A DNA stretch of 64,000 nt. Source: Endomychus coccineus. Lineage: Eukaryota > Arthropoda > Insecta > Coleoptera > Endomychidae. Shown here in pieces: positions 34,601 to 47,279 of this stretch. A program made the translations under genes and the position numbers. Each line of letters opens with the position of its first letter. Position 1 is the stretch's first letter. The stretch covers positions 178,591,411-178,655,410 of the forward strand of contig OY294068.1 in assembly GCA_958510875.1 (NCBI GenBank). Reading direction: 5' to 3'. The notes under the pieces are model-generated. The model did no database searches, was not told the DNA's origin, and saw only the letters and a program-made list of their open reading frames with translations.

Positions 34601-35885
34601 ACGTGACGTGACCTCGAATATCGAGTGAGGTAGGCCTCTGCGTTCTTTTGGGCGTGCATAAGAGCTTTCATTAGCACGTGGAAAATACAGCCAAAGATTC
34701 TTTATTGGATCTATATCGGTCGGAAGAGGCCTATGATGACCTATGCTGCGATAGTGTGGCGGTCGGCAACAAGAAGTGGTATGTCCCAGCGCCCCCTGAA
34801 CCGACTGCAGCGACTTACATGCATATGTGTATAGAGGTCGACTACAACGAGAGCCCTTGAAGTTCTCCCCGGATTACCACCCCTACACTCATATATAACA
34901 ACTGAGTCGATGAGAACGGCTTATAGGTCGAAGAACCTAGGTCACTGGACCAAAAGGCACTACTCTGGCGGACACTCGATTTTAAGTGAGGCTACCTCTA
35001 AATGTACCATACTATAAATGATGCAAAATAGCATGATCCCAGCTATACGTCTCACTTTTCCCAGAATTCTCATCCCAAATAGAGGAAATTGGAGTAACGA
35101 AACTCTCACCCTACTGCCACCAGGTGGGCTCGTATGGTTCACAGATGTATCCAAGGTAGGTCAGTTACTCTGGGCACTTACTGCGCCGGTTTTCAGGTGG
35201 AGGTCTACGCAATATTGCCATGGAAAATCTGCGTAGAAACTATGTAAATATGCGCATATATATTTACACACACAGCCGGTCGGCTCTGGGAGCTCTGAAA
35301 TCATCCAGAGGCACATCAAGGCTTGTCAAAGAATGCAGGATACACTAGCTGAGCTAGGCAAGAGGAATATAGTTCAAAATAGAGTCCCTAGACACAATGG
35401 AGTTGAAGGAAATAAACTGCCCGACTCCCTGGTCAGGCGATGGTTATCCGGCGCCATTGGTCGCTCTATAAAATTGCCTGATAGTCGGCCAAACCAAGCT
35501 CCTCATCAAGGAGCCCGTGCCTAGGCTCTCAACGGAACTCCTTTCTCTGAACAGAGGGAACATCACAGAAATGAGTGGAATTCTAACCGGTCACTGTCGT
35601 CTTCACAAACACCCTCATACTATGGGCATCGCAGATGATCCTATATGTAGAACAGGCAGGAAGGAGAAAGAAACTGCCTCTCACATCCTATTGAAATGCT
35701 CTCCATTGGCATCCCTCGGACACCATTACTTCGGAGAATCAAAATTGCTCCCTGAAGAACTTATGAAACCAGCTTTGGCAATATTCTGTTGCGCACAATT
35801 GTCACAACTAAGTGACGTGGGTGCATTTGGTGGATGAGCCTCCTCCCCTCAAAATATGATGATGATGACGATGAAAAAGTTCTGG
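34601..35885 (+). pseudogene. Best copy of the I-like family with (GAT)n tail
   Basis: Continuous similarity from the end of RT to the tail: DLEYRVRxASAFFWAC, ILYWIYIGRKRPMMTYAAIV (RT thumb end), YSGGHSILSEATSK, AIRLTFPRILIPNRGNWSN, GGLVWFTDVSKVGQL (RNase H start, first Asp kept), HTQPVGSGSSEIIQRHIKA (damaged TDSRAALEAL), VPRHNGVEGNKLPDSLVRR (for VPGHSGIxGNExADxLARR), PRLSTELLSLNRGNITEMSG, ILTGHCRLHKHPHTMGIADD, CRTGRKEKETASHILLKC (Cys-rich motif; second Cys is Gly). The 3' end is ATGATGATGATGACGATGA at 35,859-35,877. About four frameshifts and a few stops. The RT catalytic core is absent. Confidence 0.85.
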
Positions 35886-37770
35886 AACCATTTCCGAATC
35901 TGTTTGATATGCAATCTCAGTTTTACAATCGACCCAAAACCATTGTACAGCACTAATAAGTTCAAAGGTAATGTTCAATAATCGCTTCAATAACTGAAGA
36001 AATTAAGACAATTTCATAGCGTAGATGCCGCAAAGCAAACGCACGTTGTTAGTACTGGTGCGATTTCAGCAAGAACGCTATTCGGATGGATAGCATGCTG
36101 AAATGTAATGTTCTACAGTTAAGCATGTGGATTTAAGTAATGCAACGTTAGTAGTAAGAAGTAATTTAACTGTTATAAGAACGTCTATATGTAAATTAGA
36201 CGGAACAGGAAATCTTGGATGGAAGCGTACCTATTCTTGGGAAGATCGATAACTGTTCAAGATGCTATTCGTGAAGTTTTGTGAGAGCAATTAAGGTTGA
36301 ATATTTTGATAGAAGCATAACTACGAGTATGTCTCGTTATCCATCGCATATGCATTGTCATACCTGGAATACTTTCCAAAATTCCACTTGTGTTTGAATA
36401 AAATTCGTATCGCTTAATCATCAAACTCAATCAAGCAAATTAATTGTACAGGAAGCGTTGAATTAACTGGAAACAACGTGATGCGAACGGATTATTCTAA
36501 TTATAACTACTATCTCATTATCCGATTCTGTTTAGAAAACATATTCGTGAATGAAACTCATATTATATATTATGATTCAAATTCGAGGGAAGGAATTCGT
36601 TGGTTCCCATTCTTTCCACCTAAACATAATTTTAATCTCGTTGTTCTGCTTTGGAATCGAAATTTGAGGGTCATACCTTCCGGTGATTCAAACAGTGCAA
36701 GTTTATGTAATGTAATTAAATTCTAAGAACAAAGTCGGCTAATTTTTTCGGAATTCCAAGGTCAATTCCGCTTTGAACGTCTAAATTCAGGTTTTCTATT
36801 CTTCACCTTCGATCCAATTTACCCAGCTCTCTCTCTCTCTCTCAGCATTTTCGCATATTAGAACTGGCCTAGTTTTGTTTCTGTCGCAACGTTGCCCAAT
36901 TTTTATGATTCTTATAATGCAATACTGATTTATCGAAAATTATTCTAAGCCACAAAGGTAGTGTAGGTCTCTCTAGATCATTATCTATATATCTCTAGCA
37001 CTTCCAGTTTTTGGTAATAATAACCTCAGGTTAGATATCGATCGCTTAAACCACATATCTAGAATTGAGTTTACACTATCACCATGTTTCTACTTAAAAT
37101 TATGACTTACCTAAAGCACTTTTCAATTGTGATGCAGCCATTGACAAATCTAAACTGAACCTATACTAAGATTATAGAATACGTAACGGTAGCCGTAATT
37201 ATGTTTGGACAACCGAAGCATTGCCCCGGGGTACCTTTTGTGAAGACGCAGTCGGGCTCAAATTAAAAAATCAGCAACTTTTACGTCATAGTGAATCGTT
37301 TTTTACTTGCCTCACTATATGTAGAAATAGTGTACGGGAAATATTGTATGCGGGCAAAATTGTATTTCTGATTTTCGCGGATAATATCCCTTTTGAGCAT
37401 TTCTGAATCAATCCAGACTATTTTGGAGATATCTGTGTGTACGTGTGTGCGTATGAGTCGTGCGTAAAAACTGAAGAGACGATTGCTCCCTCCCTAATGA
37501 TCGTATGGATTCGAAATTTTGCAGATCGTTTTTTAGTGGCAAAAATAGGAGCTGTACTTTTTTGGGCGCGGTAGCTCAGTTTTTCAAATGAAATTATAAT
37601 ATTTTATTGAACCATAATGCCAACAGTGTTTTTCTGGCTATAAATGTACATCAAAAGCATATTATATTTAACTTCTAGAAATGCACGAAATTCTCATTTT
37701 AAGATTCAAGTGACGTGATAGAAGTGTGAAGATGGAGTCTATTTTCTGTGTTCACTGTGTGGAGTAATGG
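35886..37770. other. Unassigned intergenic DNA
   Basis: A perfect (CT)n run lies at 36,827-36,843. 37,200-37,600 has a few GC-rich words (GCCCCGGGGTACC) but no gene that I recognise. Confidence 0.45.
36827..36843. repeat. (CT)n microsatellite
   Basis: Seventeen bases of perfect CT alternation. Confidence 0.9.
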
Positions 37771-37774
37771 TTCT

Positions 37775-38000
37775 AAAAGAAACTCCATTCTCTGAACAGA
37801 ACGGACTTCAGAGAGATGACTGAAATGCTAACATGGCAGCCAGCGCTAGCAATGTTCTGGGTTTCTGGCGAACCACAAGCCTGCTAGAATAGAATAGGCT
37901 TCTTACCATGGGGCGAACAATGGGCCCAACTAAGTAACCTAAGTGCATTTGGAGGTTAAGCCCCCTCCGCCCAAATGATGATGATGATGATGATGAGTGA
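37775..38000 (+). mobile_element. 3' end of the (GAT)n-tailed I-like family, deleted
   Basis: AAACTCCATTCTCTGAACAG (LLSLNR region) joins after a ~200-bp deletion to CCAGCGCTAGCAATGTTCTG and the shared 3' UTR, ending in seven GAT units at 37,976-37,997. Confidence 0.8.
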
Positions 38001-38770
38001 TTTAAATAATTGAACTGTCAAAATGAATAGATGCTCAAATAGAGTCAATGCTATACGAATAATATTAATACACTATTGATTTTTAGGGTTCCTCCAAGAA
38101 ATGCTTCATCAATGGTAGTATAGATCGGAATTGTGCAACGTTAAAACTGTATTCTAACAACTGCTAGCCGTTTTTGTAGTTAAAACTTTACAAATAATGA
38201 TTATTTCAATCACGGTCTGGAAACATATCGCAAATAGCTAAAACCGGTTGCTACGCTTCCAGGTGGTGATCAAAAAGAAATTCTTCGAAGAAAGTTGTTT
38301 ATCATTAATTTCACATTCACCTAAGGATTATATCTCTGCTTCAAATGATCATTGTATCATTTGTATTCTTTCAATATGTAAGAAGCTGAAACATGCTTGA
38401 CAATTTCTTTTTCGAAAATAATTTTATTGAAAAAATCACAATGAAAATCAGGAGCTACCTGTTTCATCGAATCAGAGTGTATACGACGCTGAATGAAACA
38501 GGAAGTACCTGAAACACATCCAATAATGAAGCGCTCATTATGCCAATACTTCTTGAATTTGATAAACATCAAATACTCCATGTAGTCCGCAAGGTATTGA
38601 TATCATTCGTGAAAATCAACGAATGAAATGGAACTATATATAACTTGAAACTTTCCGTTGATTAACTAATCACACACTAATATAAAATTCACTCCTGAAT
38701 TGAATCTGAAATAATATTTCTAATCATCTATGTAAAAAGGGTAATCATATCATCAATTGGCGAAATCACA
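38001..38770. other. Unassigned DNA with a weak hammerhead-like word
   Basis: At 38,489-38,515 CTGAATGA, AGG-AAGTA-CCT and GAAAC occur in hammerhead order, with one extra base in the first core box. An inverted repeat CCTGTTTCA/TGAAACAGG surrounds it. No PLE coding text was recognised nearby. Confidence 0.35.
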
Positions 38771-40480
38771 GTCACAGCTGAAGCTGGTAGGGGGTGCCCT
38801 GAAAGGAGGAGTATTATCACCTCTAATGTGGGCTATCCTGGTGAAAAAACTGTTGATAAGGCATTTACTGCTTATGGTATGCGGATGACCTTAAAAGTAT
38901 CGCAATTGGAAAATTCGCAGCAACAGTATCCGAGATCAAAAAAACGGCTCTAAACATAATAAACAAGTGGTGTCAGGAGGAGGAACTTACCATAAACTCT
39001 TTTACAATCATTGTAGTTGTCGTCACTAGAAAAAAGTACTGAGGAACTGAAGACACCATATTTGAATGAGTTAGGAATTCCAATTGCACAAGAGGCAAAA
39101 TAGGAGTTATTTTCGATCACAAGCTGACAGGGATCGACACTCACAGAAAACTATCCAAAAGAGCACGGTAGCCCTTAACCTATGCAGAAGAATGTGTGGG
39201 AAAAACTGGGGGTTCAAAAATGATCACATGACTATACATCAGGGTCATTAGACCCATGATAGCATATGGCTCGGTGGTATGATGTCCGAAGACTCAACAG
39301 GCTGGGGCGATTCGGAGGCTACGAAGCATTCAAAGGCAAATTTGCCTGGCTGCTCCAAGACCGATGAGAACAACCCCAACAGCCTCTGTAGAAGACTTGC
39401 TGAACATATGGTCACTTCACATTCACATACGAAGCCAGGTCAGTCACCGGTTAACTGCCCATAGGGCAAGCGCACATGAGCAAATTGCACGGTTAGATGT
39501 ATAACGAGCTATACAATGAGTTGGAACCCGACCTCATAATGGGAATGCCATTGGACGAGATGCTTCTCAAGTATAGCTTTGAGAAACACTCCAAAATAAT
39601 CATAACAGGCAGAGAGGCATGGAATGGAGACCTTCAATAAATGCAGAAATGTCCTGTTACACAGACGGCTGAAAAACAGAAGAAGGTGCAGAGGCAGGAA
39701 TATATATATAGCCAAGTCAAAGATAAGAGTCTCACTCAGTTTGGGTAAACACGCGACGAAATTTAAGGCAGAAGTTGCTGCAATACATCATTGTGCCGGG
39801 GAGCTATTGAGGCAAGACTTTCTGGGAAACACCATCGACATATAATTTGACAGCAAGCGGCTATAAGGCATTCAGTTCCTTACAGGTCAATTCCAAACTT
39901 GTCTGGGACTGCTCAGAAACGAAAAGGCTGAGTCACTGACCAGAGAAGGAGCACGTGAGGCTCTAATTGGTCCAGAACTCTCCTGTGGTATGACGAAAGC
40001 GCTGCGCAAATCGTAGAACAGTACTTGAATGAAAAATCAATCTCGAGAATGGTGAAACGAGGCGTCGGGAATGAGACAGGCCAGAAAATTTATTGAAAAA
40101 CCACCTCACAATACTCGGAGTACCTACTTAGCCAAAATAGAAGATCAACTAGAATCAAGGTTGGACTCCTAAAAGGCATTGTAGGTTCAACAAACACAAG
40201 AAATGATATCGGAGTGACAGGTACAACATTATGCAGGTTCTGCCAGGAAAACGAGGAGACCTTAGTACATGTACTGTGCTACTGCGAAGCGAATGCCTAA
40301 CAAGGCTAGGTTCTCAACAATAGAAAAAGGAGATCCACAACCCTCCCATCATATGGAGGACCTGAGGTCTGGTCTAGTAATAAAGACGTTTCTAGATAGG
40401 GAACTCTAACATAACAAGAGTACATACACAATAGATCTGCAAAGGTCGCGGTGGTGAGGCTTCTAGCCCACAAGCCTCAT
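38771..40480 (+). pseudogene. I/R1-like retrotransposon, RT core to 3' end
   Basis: LKGGVLSPLMWAILVKKLL (RT block 4, QGGVLSPLLW type), GIYCLWYADDLKSIAIGKFA (YADD catalytic box), ALNIINKWCQEEELTINSF, GVIFDHKLTGIDTHRKLSKR, VRPMIAYGSVV (thumb), a GAGA-type junction, LQSIQRQICLAAPRPM-like text, SCYTDG (RNase H start, first Asp), YIAKSKIRVSLSLGKHATKF, AEVAAIHHCAGELLRQDFLG, an internal RNase H deletion to ESLTREGAREALIGPELSCG, and the Cys-rich CRFCQENEETLVHVLCYCEA. It differs from the (GAT)n family and resembles the relic at 6.2-7.0 kb. Many frameshifts; inactive. Confidence 0.85.
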
Positions 40481-42055
40481 TCAATCTATCTATGTGTATA
40501 AAGAAAAATGTTTGTATATTTGTTTCTTTGTGTTACATCCAAATCTACAATTTTATTTCGATCTTGATTCCATTCTGAACACTTGAACTTGAAAAAAAAA
40601 ATTAAAATTGCTTTCTAAATTTTTTTTCGGGATAACTACCTCATTCCTTTCACCACCCCATGATGCAGATAAGTACTGATATTGATCACATTTTGTACGA
40701 TTGACCTTAAAACCAACTGGGAAGTCACTGTCTACATGAGATTTCAAAAACACTACCCCATAAATTAACCCCCTCATTAATAAGAAAGTCACTGTATACA
40801 TATGTTCAGAAAAAACTAATACAAATATAAATATTCAGATTAAACGTTTTTATGATTACTTTGTCCAATAATTCTATGGTTTCACCCTTTACTATGTGAT
40901 ATACATTTATTTGTAACTTCTGTTACAAATGTTCTGGCTTTTGCGGTCTTAGATGATGGGTACTCCGTGCTAGACTGTGCTATAAATAAAAGACAAAATA
41001 AAGACAATTGATCTTGTCAAGAATGCGATTCCTTTCTTAGGCCAAACAGGACTCTCAATTTCTATTAGGTTCAATGAACATGGAATATATTCCAAACTTT
41101 CATAAATGATTCCACACTTGCAGATCATTTTTGGATAATAATTGTTACTTCCTCGAAATATACAAAGTAAATATTTTACATATTATAGCTGATAAAAGGA
41201 TGGAAACTAAACTTGCTCGAATCTTTGGAAACTTACGAAAACAAAAACAGTACCATACTTCATAATGATTAGACAGAACCAATTCATTCACCATTATTCA
41301 AAGCTATGTAATGTATTCATTCTACGTATTATTATCCTGATTACTTTTAACAATCTGCTGTTGATAGGAATTCGTCATTATTAGAATGTAAATACCCACC
41401 ATGTAATCCTGTAGTAATAATCCTCTAAGTTCATGAATGAACGACCACGATAGTTCTTTGCTATCTACCGATAAGCATATTTATAGATGGCGTAATAACG
41501 CTGAAACTCGAGTAGCGGAAGTTACAAATAAAAGTGTTATCAACATAGTAGTCTCTAAGCTTACACTATGGATTATTTTATCTTACAAAAATTAGTGTTC
41601 AGTGTGGTATTCTAGGAAGCTCTCCTCATATCAACGTCATATTCGGAATAAATTGCGACTGTAATATCACATAAAAATATCAATTGATTATATGACATTC
41701 AATCGCATTCAAATTTAACGATTTATATTAAATTGTTTGCTTTGGAAAGCATTAACGAGCCAACACATAAATATTTACTAGAACCTATATAATTATTATT
41801 TACTGCTGAATATTGATCCATTAACAATGAAGTCCGTAAAGCATTGGTAGTATTTGATTTAACCATTGGGTAAATTAATCATTAGGCGTTGAGTTGGACA
41901 AAAATAACAACCACGTATATCTATTGTAACTTGTTTGGTGGGAATAGTACTGTTGTTATTCTCATAATTTGTTTTTCCATTATTTGTTACTGATGCAATT
42001 GGCATGAATCATAGACCGAGTGAGAATGAGAATAAAATTCATATACCTTTGAAAA
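40481..42055. other. Unassigned intergenic DNA
   Basis: AT-rich, no recognised gene or repeat. Confidence 0.5.
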
Positions 42056-42250
42056 TTCAGGCGATGTTATGCTCTCATGAATTAATAATGATTCTTGGCC
42101 CAGGTATGAATTATATATAAAATCTCGGGAAATAGGTCACACTAGCACATATGCTCATTGTTTTCATATTTACGTATGTTTCGGTCTCACGACCATCATC
42201 AGAAGAAGTATTATGTCTAAAACATGATTTCTTAAAACCAATTGTACCGC
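42056..42250 (-). repeat. Penelope terminal repeat with hammerhead-like motif
   Basis: On the minus strand this aligns with 52,425-52,590: AAGAAATC, GTTTTAGACAT, the motif CTGATGA (42,196-42,202), GGTC-GTGA-GACC (perfect 4-bp stem II), GAAAC, ATACGTAAA, then ACCTATTTC, TTTATATAT and CATACCTGGGYCAAGAATC. Stem II is better here than at 52.46 kb, but stem I is poor (CTTCTT against AATATG). No coding part of a PLE follows on this strand. Confidence 0.65.
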
Positions 42251-42725
42251 CTTAGGAAAACATTGTTTTGATAATAACCATCAATTTGATTACGAAAATG
42301 TAATATTTCAAATAAAGAAACCATTTATTCTTAAAGATCTATTCTGGAGATGATTCACATAAGACGTGACTCCAAGTCTGTAAATCATAGAGCAGACGTT
42401 CAATCATTAAGTCATATTTATACTAATTTAATCAATTGAAATTCTCTCAAATTCCCAAATGCGTCTTTGTAATGTTAAAAGTATATTCCAGGTAGAATGC
42501 TCAAGTAGCAATATTTCTAAGAAAGTCTGACAACCTTCTTCTATTAGCTCATAGATCTTCAACGTCTGGTTCAAAAGTGGATACTTGAGCGTTATATATT
42601 TTGGTTTCAGTCGTATTTCAAACAGTGCATTGAGAAGACTTCGAATTCAATAAGAAAATCGCTAAGCAGTGGATTCTTGATTGATATGATTGAAGTATTG
42701 ATGTGTTACAATTTCGATTACTCGT
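42251..42725. other. Unassigned DNA between two inverted PLE terminal repeats
   Basis: Contains no coding text that I recognise. The flanking copies face each other. Confidence 0.4.
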
Positions 42726-42880
42726 GCTTCTGTTCGAAATTGGTGCAATAAGGACGCTTTGTGATGATATAATTAGTTTGAAGACATCCCGTTTCAGGTA
42801 GTGATTATTTTATCATCTTTTTATGATGGTCGTGAAACCAAAGCGAACGTAAAAACGAAAATAATAAGCACATCTGATGT
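42726..42880 (+). repeat. Penelope terminal repeat, decayed hammerhead
   Basis: Aligns with 52,390-52,515: ATAAGGACGCTTTGTGATGA, TATAATTAGTTT, CCCGTTT, then TTATGATGGTCGTGAAACC and GAACGTAAAAACGAAAATAA. The core reads TTATGATGG and the GAAA box is altered, so it is not functional. Confidence 0.65.
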
Positions 42881-44215
42881 TTGTGAACAAAATTTCAATG
42901 AAGTATGTATGCCTGTATGTAGATTTTATAATGATGCAATAATATAAAGGAACTTATAATTCATATAAAAGTATCATGTGCTGCTGGGAGATTAGGCAAT
43001 GAGTGTACAACACTTGTAGATAATTCAAAGAGTGAAAGCTAACCTAATTCACGTTCTTCTTGTATGCCTAATAATTTATATGGAAAATTATTATTTTGTT
43101 TCAATGAATTTATTCGAATTTGTAAAGTCTATAGAATTGAGTCTTGTTTTATCCGTATTGTTTGTTGTCAAGTTGTTGAACCCATTCAAGTTTTGAATGT
43201 AACACGCGATGCAGTAAGTTCAAAAGGATGGGTATTAAAAATGTACTCATTCCAGTGTATAACGTTGTTACGTCCAACATATTAACAAGTTTGTAAGAAG
43301 TAACTCAGGCAGACCTCGCCATAAAATGAATTTATAAGCCGGGTTTCGCAATAAACATTATCTGTATTAAACTCTAAAAGGATAAAGAAGAAAGACGCTA
43401 GAAGACAAAACATGTAGTAAAGCAAGTGACACCTCTAAGTAGATACCATCTCTAAAGTTCACAGTAGATAAATCTTTACTTTGCGTGCCAACACCCTTAT
43501 TCTATGTTGATGTCTTTGCTCTTCACTACTCCTGACGTGAAGCTCTGATATCACTTCCTTTAAATATATTAGGTTTATTTCCATTACGTGATACCAACAG
43601 TATTCTCATATTCTCCCCGGCATCTCATATTTTGAGCACGACAAAATCTTATACCTGAAACAAATCTATCAAACATTCAAAATTATTGCATATATATACG
43701 TCAATGAAGCTTAAAATACAATTAATTACCTGATTTTAGTTTTTAGTATTGATCATGACGTTTAAGGATGATTGAACTATAGAATAAAATAGAATAATGC
43801 TAAATACCAAGTATTGGCTCACATTCGTCAAGATAAAAGGAAGAAAAAAAAACAAATTGTCGAGTGGGAGCTCTCTAATCAGTAGTGTAAATTTATTGAA
43901 AAAAGTTAGGCCTCAGTAATTAACGCTATTTCTGCTACGTTTTATGCGGTGATAATTATTGTGTACATTATATTTCGCTCCAATGTTGACACAGTGCATA
44001 TCACATCGAGTTGAATATTCGTTAATATGTGTTTTAACATATATTAGACAACGTTGAATGTAAATGCAAGGGAGAGACATAACTTCTAGGTCTTTAAAGG
44101 CGTGTTTACAGTCTTGTCGGTAAGGCAGGTTTTTTTATAATCCTGATTGCTTTACGCTGAATCTTGAGAACATGAGACATATTTGCTAAGTGACCCCAGA
44201 CTAAAATCCGTAACT
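42881..44215. other. Unassigned intergenic DNA
   Basis: A 73-codon frame at 43,064-43,285 matches nothing that I know. Nothing else seen. Confidence 0.45.
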
Positions 44216-44221
44216 AGTTTT

Positions 44222-44720
44222 CTAGGGTATTACACCAAAATAAGTTGTGAGCATTACATTAACAGATACAATTTTGTTTAAGTTTTTTAGCACGTAAATT
44301 CCTTTAGCAACTGATGAAGCAACTTGATCACAATGTTTCCTCCAAGTTAATCCTTTATCTAATAGTAGTTCAAGAAATGATATAAATTCACAATTGTTTG
44401 AGTCCGATATTAGTCTTAAGGAAAAATAGAAGGTCACAGTTTGTTCATTATTAATATTTAATTTATTATATGTGAACCAGTTAAGCGAATCAGTTCGACT
44501 CTCCATGAGTGAATTGTGTAAGTCAACTAAGTCTGTAATAACACTTGATGCGGTTGTATCATCTGCATATAACATTACTTTGCATTCGGGAACGGTAAAT
44601 CATTAATGTATATTAAAAAGAGTACAGGTCCAAGTATGGTGCCTTGAGGTACCTCTGAAGTAACCGGCAACATAAATGAACTGGTAGAATGCATTAAATC
44701 AATTTTATTCTTGCATAATA
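44222..44720 (-). pseudogene. Jockey/CR1-type reverse transcriptase fragment
   Basis: Minus strand: [20 protein letters not shown] followed by DLPFPNAK (block 4, well preserved), a one-base frameshift, then [20 protein letters not shown] (YADD box intact), SRTDSLNWFTYNKLNINNEQ, FLELLLDKGLTWRKHCDQVA and KGIYVLKNLNKIVS (thumb). The good motif conservation and single frameshift in ~160 codons suggest a younger insertion than the 12-kb relic. Truncated at both ends. Confidence 0.85.
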
Positions 44721-46735
44721 TGTTTGAGCTCCAATGTGGAATACATCATCAGATTTAGTTATAGTAAGCTTAGCAAAAAATAAATCAAATTCTGATTAGG
44801 ATGCTCAAATATTTTCATGAATCGTAGAAAGGGAGTTTATGCCGCTACTTTGAAAGAAGGGGGTGCTCGAGCTTGGGACAAAGAGTATAAGAAACTTGTG
44901 ATTTAGAGTGAGCCAGACGCATTGATTTATATTTAGATAGGGTGTTTCCCCGGCTTTGTCATAAGGTATGATAATTTTTCATTCACCACAAGGTTTCCAA
45001 ATACGACTCAGTAGATCTTTCCTATAGTGAACTAATCTGACTTAAGTTGCATCCTCTCAATAACCCCAACCAAAAAAGTTGGGAGCATTATACGTACGGT
45101 TTCCCAGGTTCCCAATTGGGGTGAACCTGAATTAGACGTTTTCAAATTCATATCATTCCCATTTCTAGATTTTGGACTAATTTTATAATCGTTTGTCATT
45201 TGTTGTGATGTATCAAATTTTGTCTTTTTTTTATCCGATATACATTCATCATTTAATTTGATCAACGAGTTCAACTGGTAATTCCTAATCACCTCTCAGC
45301 GAATAAGACCTTCAGAATTCACGCTCGGATAGATATAAAGATGTAATTGCACGAGGCGGTCCCTCGGAAGGGATCAAGGCATTACAGTCAAAAACAGCTT
45401 CTAGGTGGGCTGAACTATACACCTAGTGGTGACAGCTTAAAAGAACCTCAAGGGTGCATGGATCAACTGAGGTTTCTGATACCCGAGCAAGTTCCAACAA
45501 ACAATTCATATAACACGTCGATGAGGTATTAACGCTACCTGAAATAATATCCAGCCGACTGTTACAAGTACAAGTGTTACAAGCAGTGATACAGACTTTC
45601 AAACACATTCACTTATCTGGAATTATTAAATCTGCAGTAATTTCAGATCTGTTATAGAACATACGCTCGGCGGATGTTACAATTCCATGAAATTAAGATA
45701 TAATGGATAGAAGGTCAGTAGAATTTACCAGGAATACTTTTTCAATAAAAATAAATCAATATTTTTGAACCAGTAGAATATCTTCAAACCATCGGCATAG
45801 AAGCTTAGCGAGTTTGAATGCAAAAAAAACATCATAGCTAGCACACTGTATTTATCTCAAAAAATTCTGTAAAACTAAAACGTATTTAGTGTGAACTGAA
45901 ATTTTTCATTTGGTTAGAGATAATGAAGAAAATGTGATTATTTTTCTAAATTTCAACACCTTGTATTTCGGAAACGGTGTATTTGAAAGAAATGTTTGAT
46001 AACAAAAACCGTTATTTTTAGATGTTCTAAATTCTGAACTAAAACACGTAAATACCCTGTATATTGTGGCTTGTTGTCATATCTCCCGCCCGTTCTCTTC
46101 TCGCTCTGAGAATCTCATCCAATGTTACGTTAAACGTGTTTGAAATAAATCTTGAATGAAAACAAGGTCCACTCAAGTGCTAAATATTTAAATGAAATTA
46201 TTCCGAAATTCGATTTTATTGATGATACAGCAATATTTTTCGAGCTATACAAAGATGTAGCCGATTCCCTTTTCAGATAGAAGAAGAGAAAGGGATCACA
46301 AACTTGCATTTTACGAGATTTCTTGAAGCGTTCTAAACACGAATAAATGAGCTCCGACTAAAGCAAGTTAAGGTCGGTATTTTATGCAGATCATAAATCA
46401 AATTTTGGATGGTGTCGAACTTATAAAGTCAGTAAAGATTATTCGTTTGCTAGAGGATATTAGGGGTTATAAATAACTAACCAAGAACCATTAGTAGGGA
46501 ACGAATATTAATAGAGATTGGTTTCATGTTTGCATCAATGTATGATTAGCGAACATGGGTTTGCAATCAATTTATCTGCTGATCATTGCATATTCTGTGC
46601 TGACTAATAATTTAATACTTTAACTGGAAATTGCTGCTCTGGACTCCCATTATGTATCCATGAAATAGTTTTTTTAACGTTGACTGTTACTCATAAATCT
46701 CCCTTCGGGGTCATTTGTAATAGAATTTCCGTCTG
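44721..46735. other. Unassigned intergenic DNA
   Basis: No gene recognised. 45,955-46,070 has ACACCTTGTATTTCGG and, inverted, ACCCTGTATA, vaguely like a Tc1/mariner MITE remnant. Confidence 0.4.
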
Positions 46736-46739
46736 CTAA

Positions 46740-47150
46740 ATTATTGTCGCAACATTGCTTAAAAGATGTAATCAGATCGTCACCCTCGCATTGTTATCAA
46801 TTGTTTCATATATTTACCATCAACTATAATCACATATTATGGCTATTTATGTATGTATTATAATTATGTTGTCTACACATGATACAAAACTGCTCTTTCT
46901 GAAGCGTTTTTGAATAAACAATGAAGTACGTTCAATTTCATTCGCCTAACTGATAACGCAATGAACTGTGTCATCATTATTCAATATTATATAGAATACT
47001 TTTATCACAATACCTTGAAAATAGATTGCAGGTTGTCGATTGGAAAGGAGAGCAGTCTACAAAACAGAAGTGGAATTGGGCGTACCGCAGTGTGAGCTTT
47101 GGGTCCAATTTTATTCATTCTCGACATAAACGACCTCATGTAATGTTAAT
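46740..47150 (+). repeat. Tandem duplication containing RT block, unit 1
   Basis: A ~410-bp unit: TTGCTTAAAAGATG, ATATTATGGCTATTTATGTA, GTTGTCTACACATG, CTTGAAAATAGATTGCAG, ending in an RT block 4 remnant (VELGVPQ, then out of frame) and ACGACCTCATGTAATG. The second unit follows directly and is split by a hAT element. Confidence 0.8.
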
Positions 47151-47279
47151 CGGCAACAATGTTGCATCTTTGCTTAAAAGACTCAATTAAATTGTCACCA
47201 TCACATTGTTTTCAATTGTTCCATATATTTATCATCAATTATGAACACATATTATGGCTATCTATGTATGTATTATAAT

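Noticed and set aside
37566..37600. tRNA-like words GCGGTAGCTCAG
   Set aside because: There is an A-box-like start but no B box, no acceptor stem pairing and no cloverleaf; not a tRNA or an obvious SINE head.
45955..46070. Tc1/mariner-like MITE
   Set aside because: Only loose resemblance to CAGGGTGT-type ends, with no clear inverted arms or TA boundaries.
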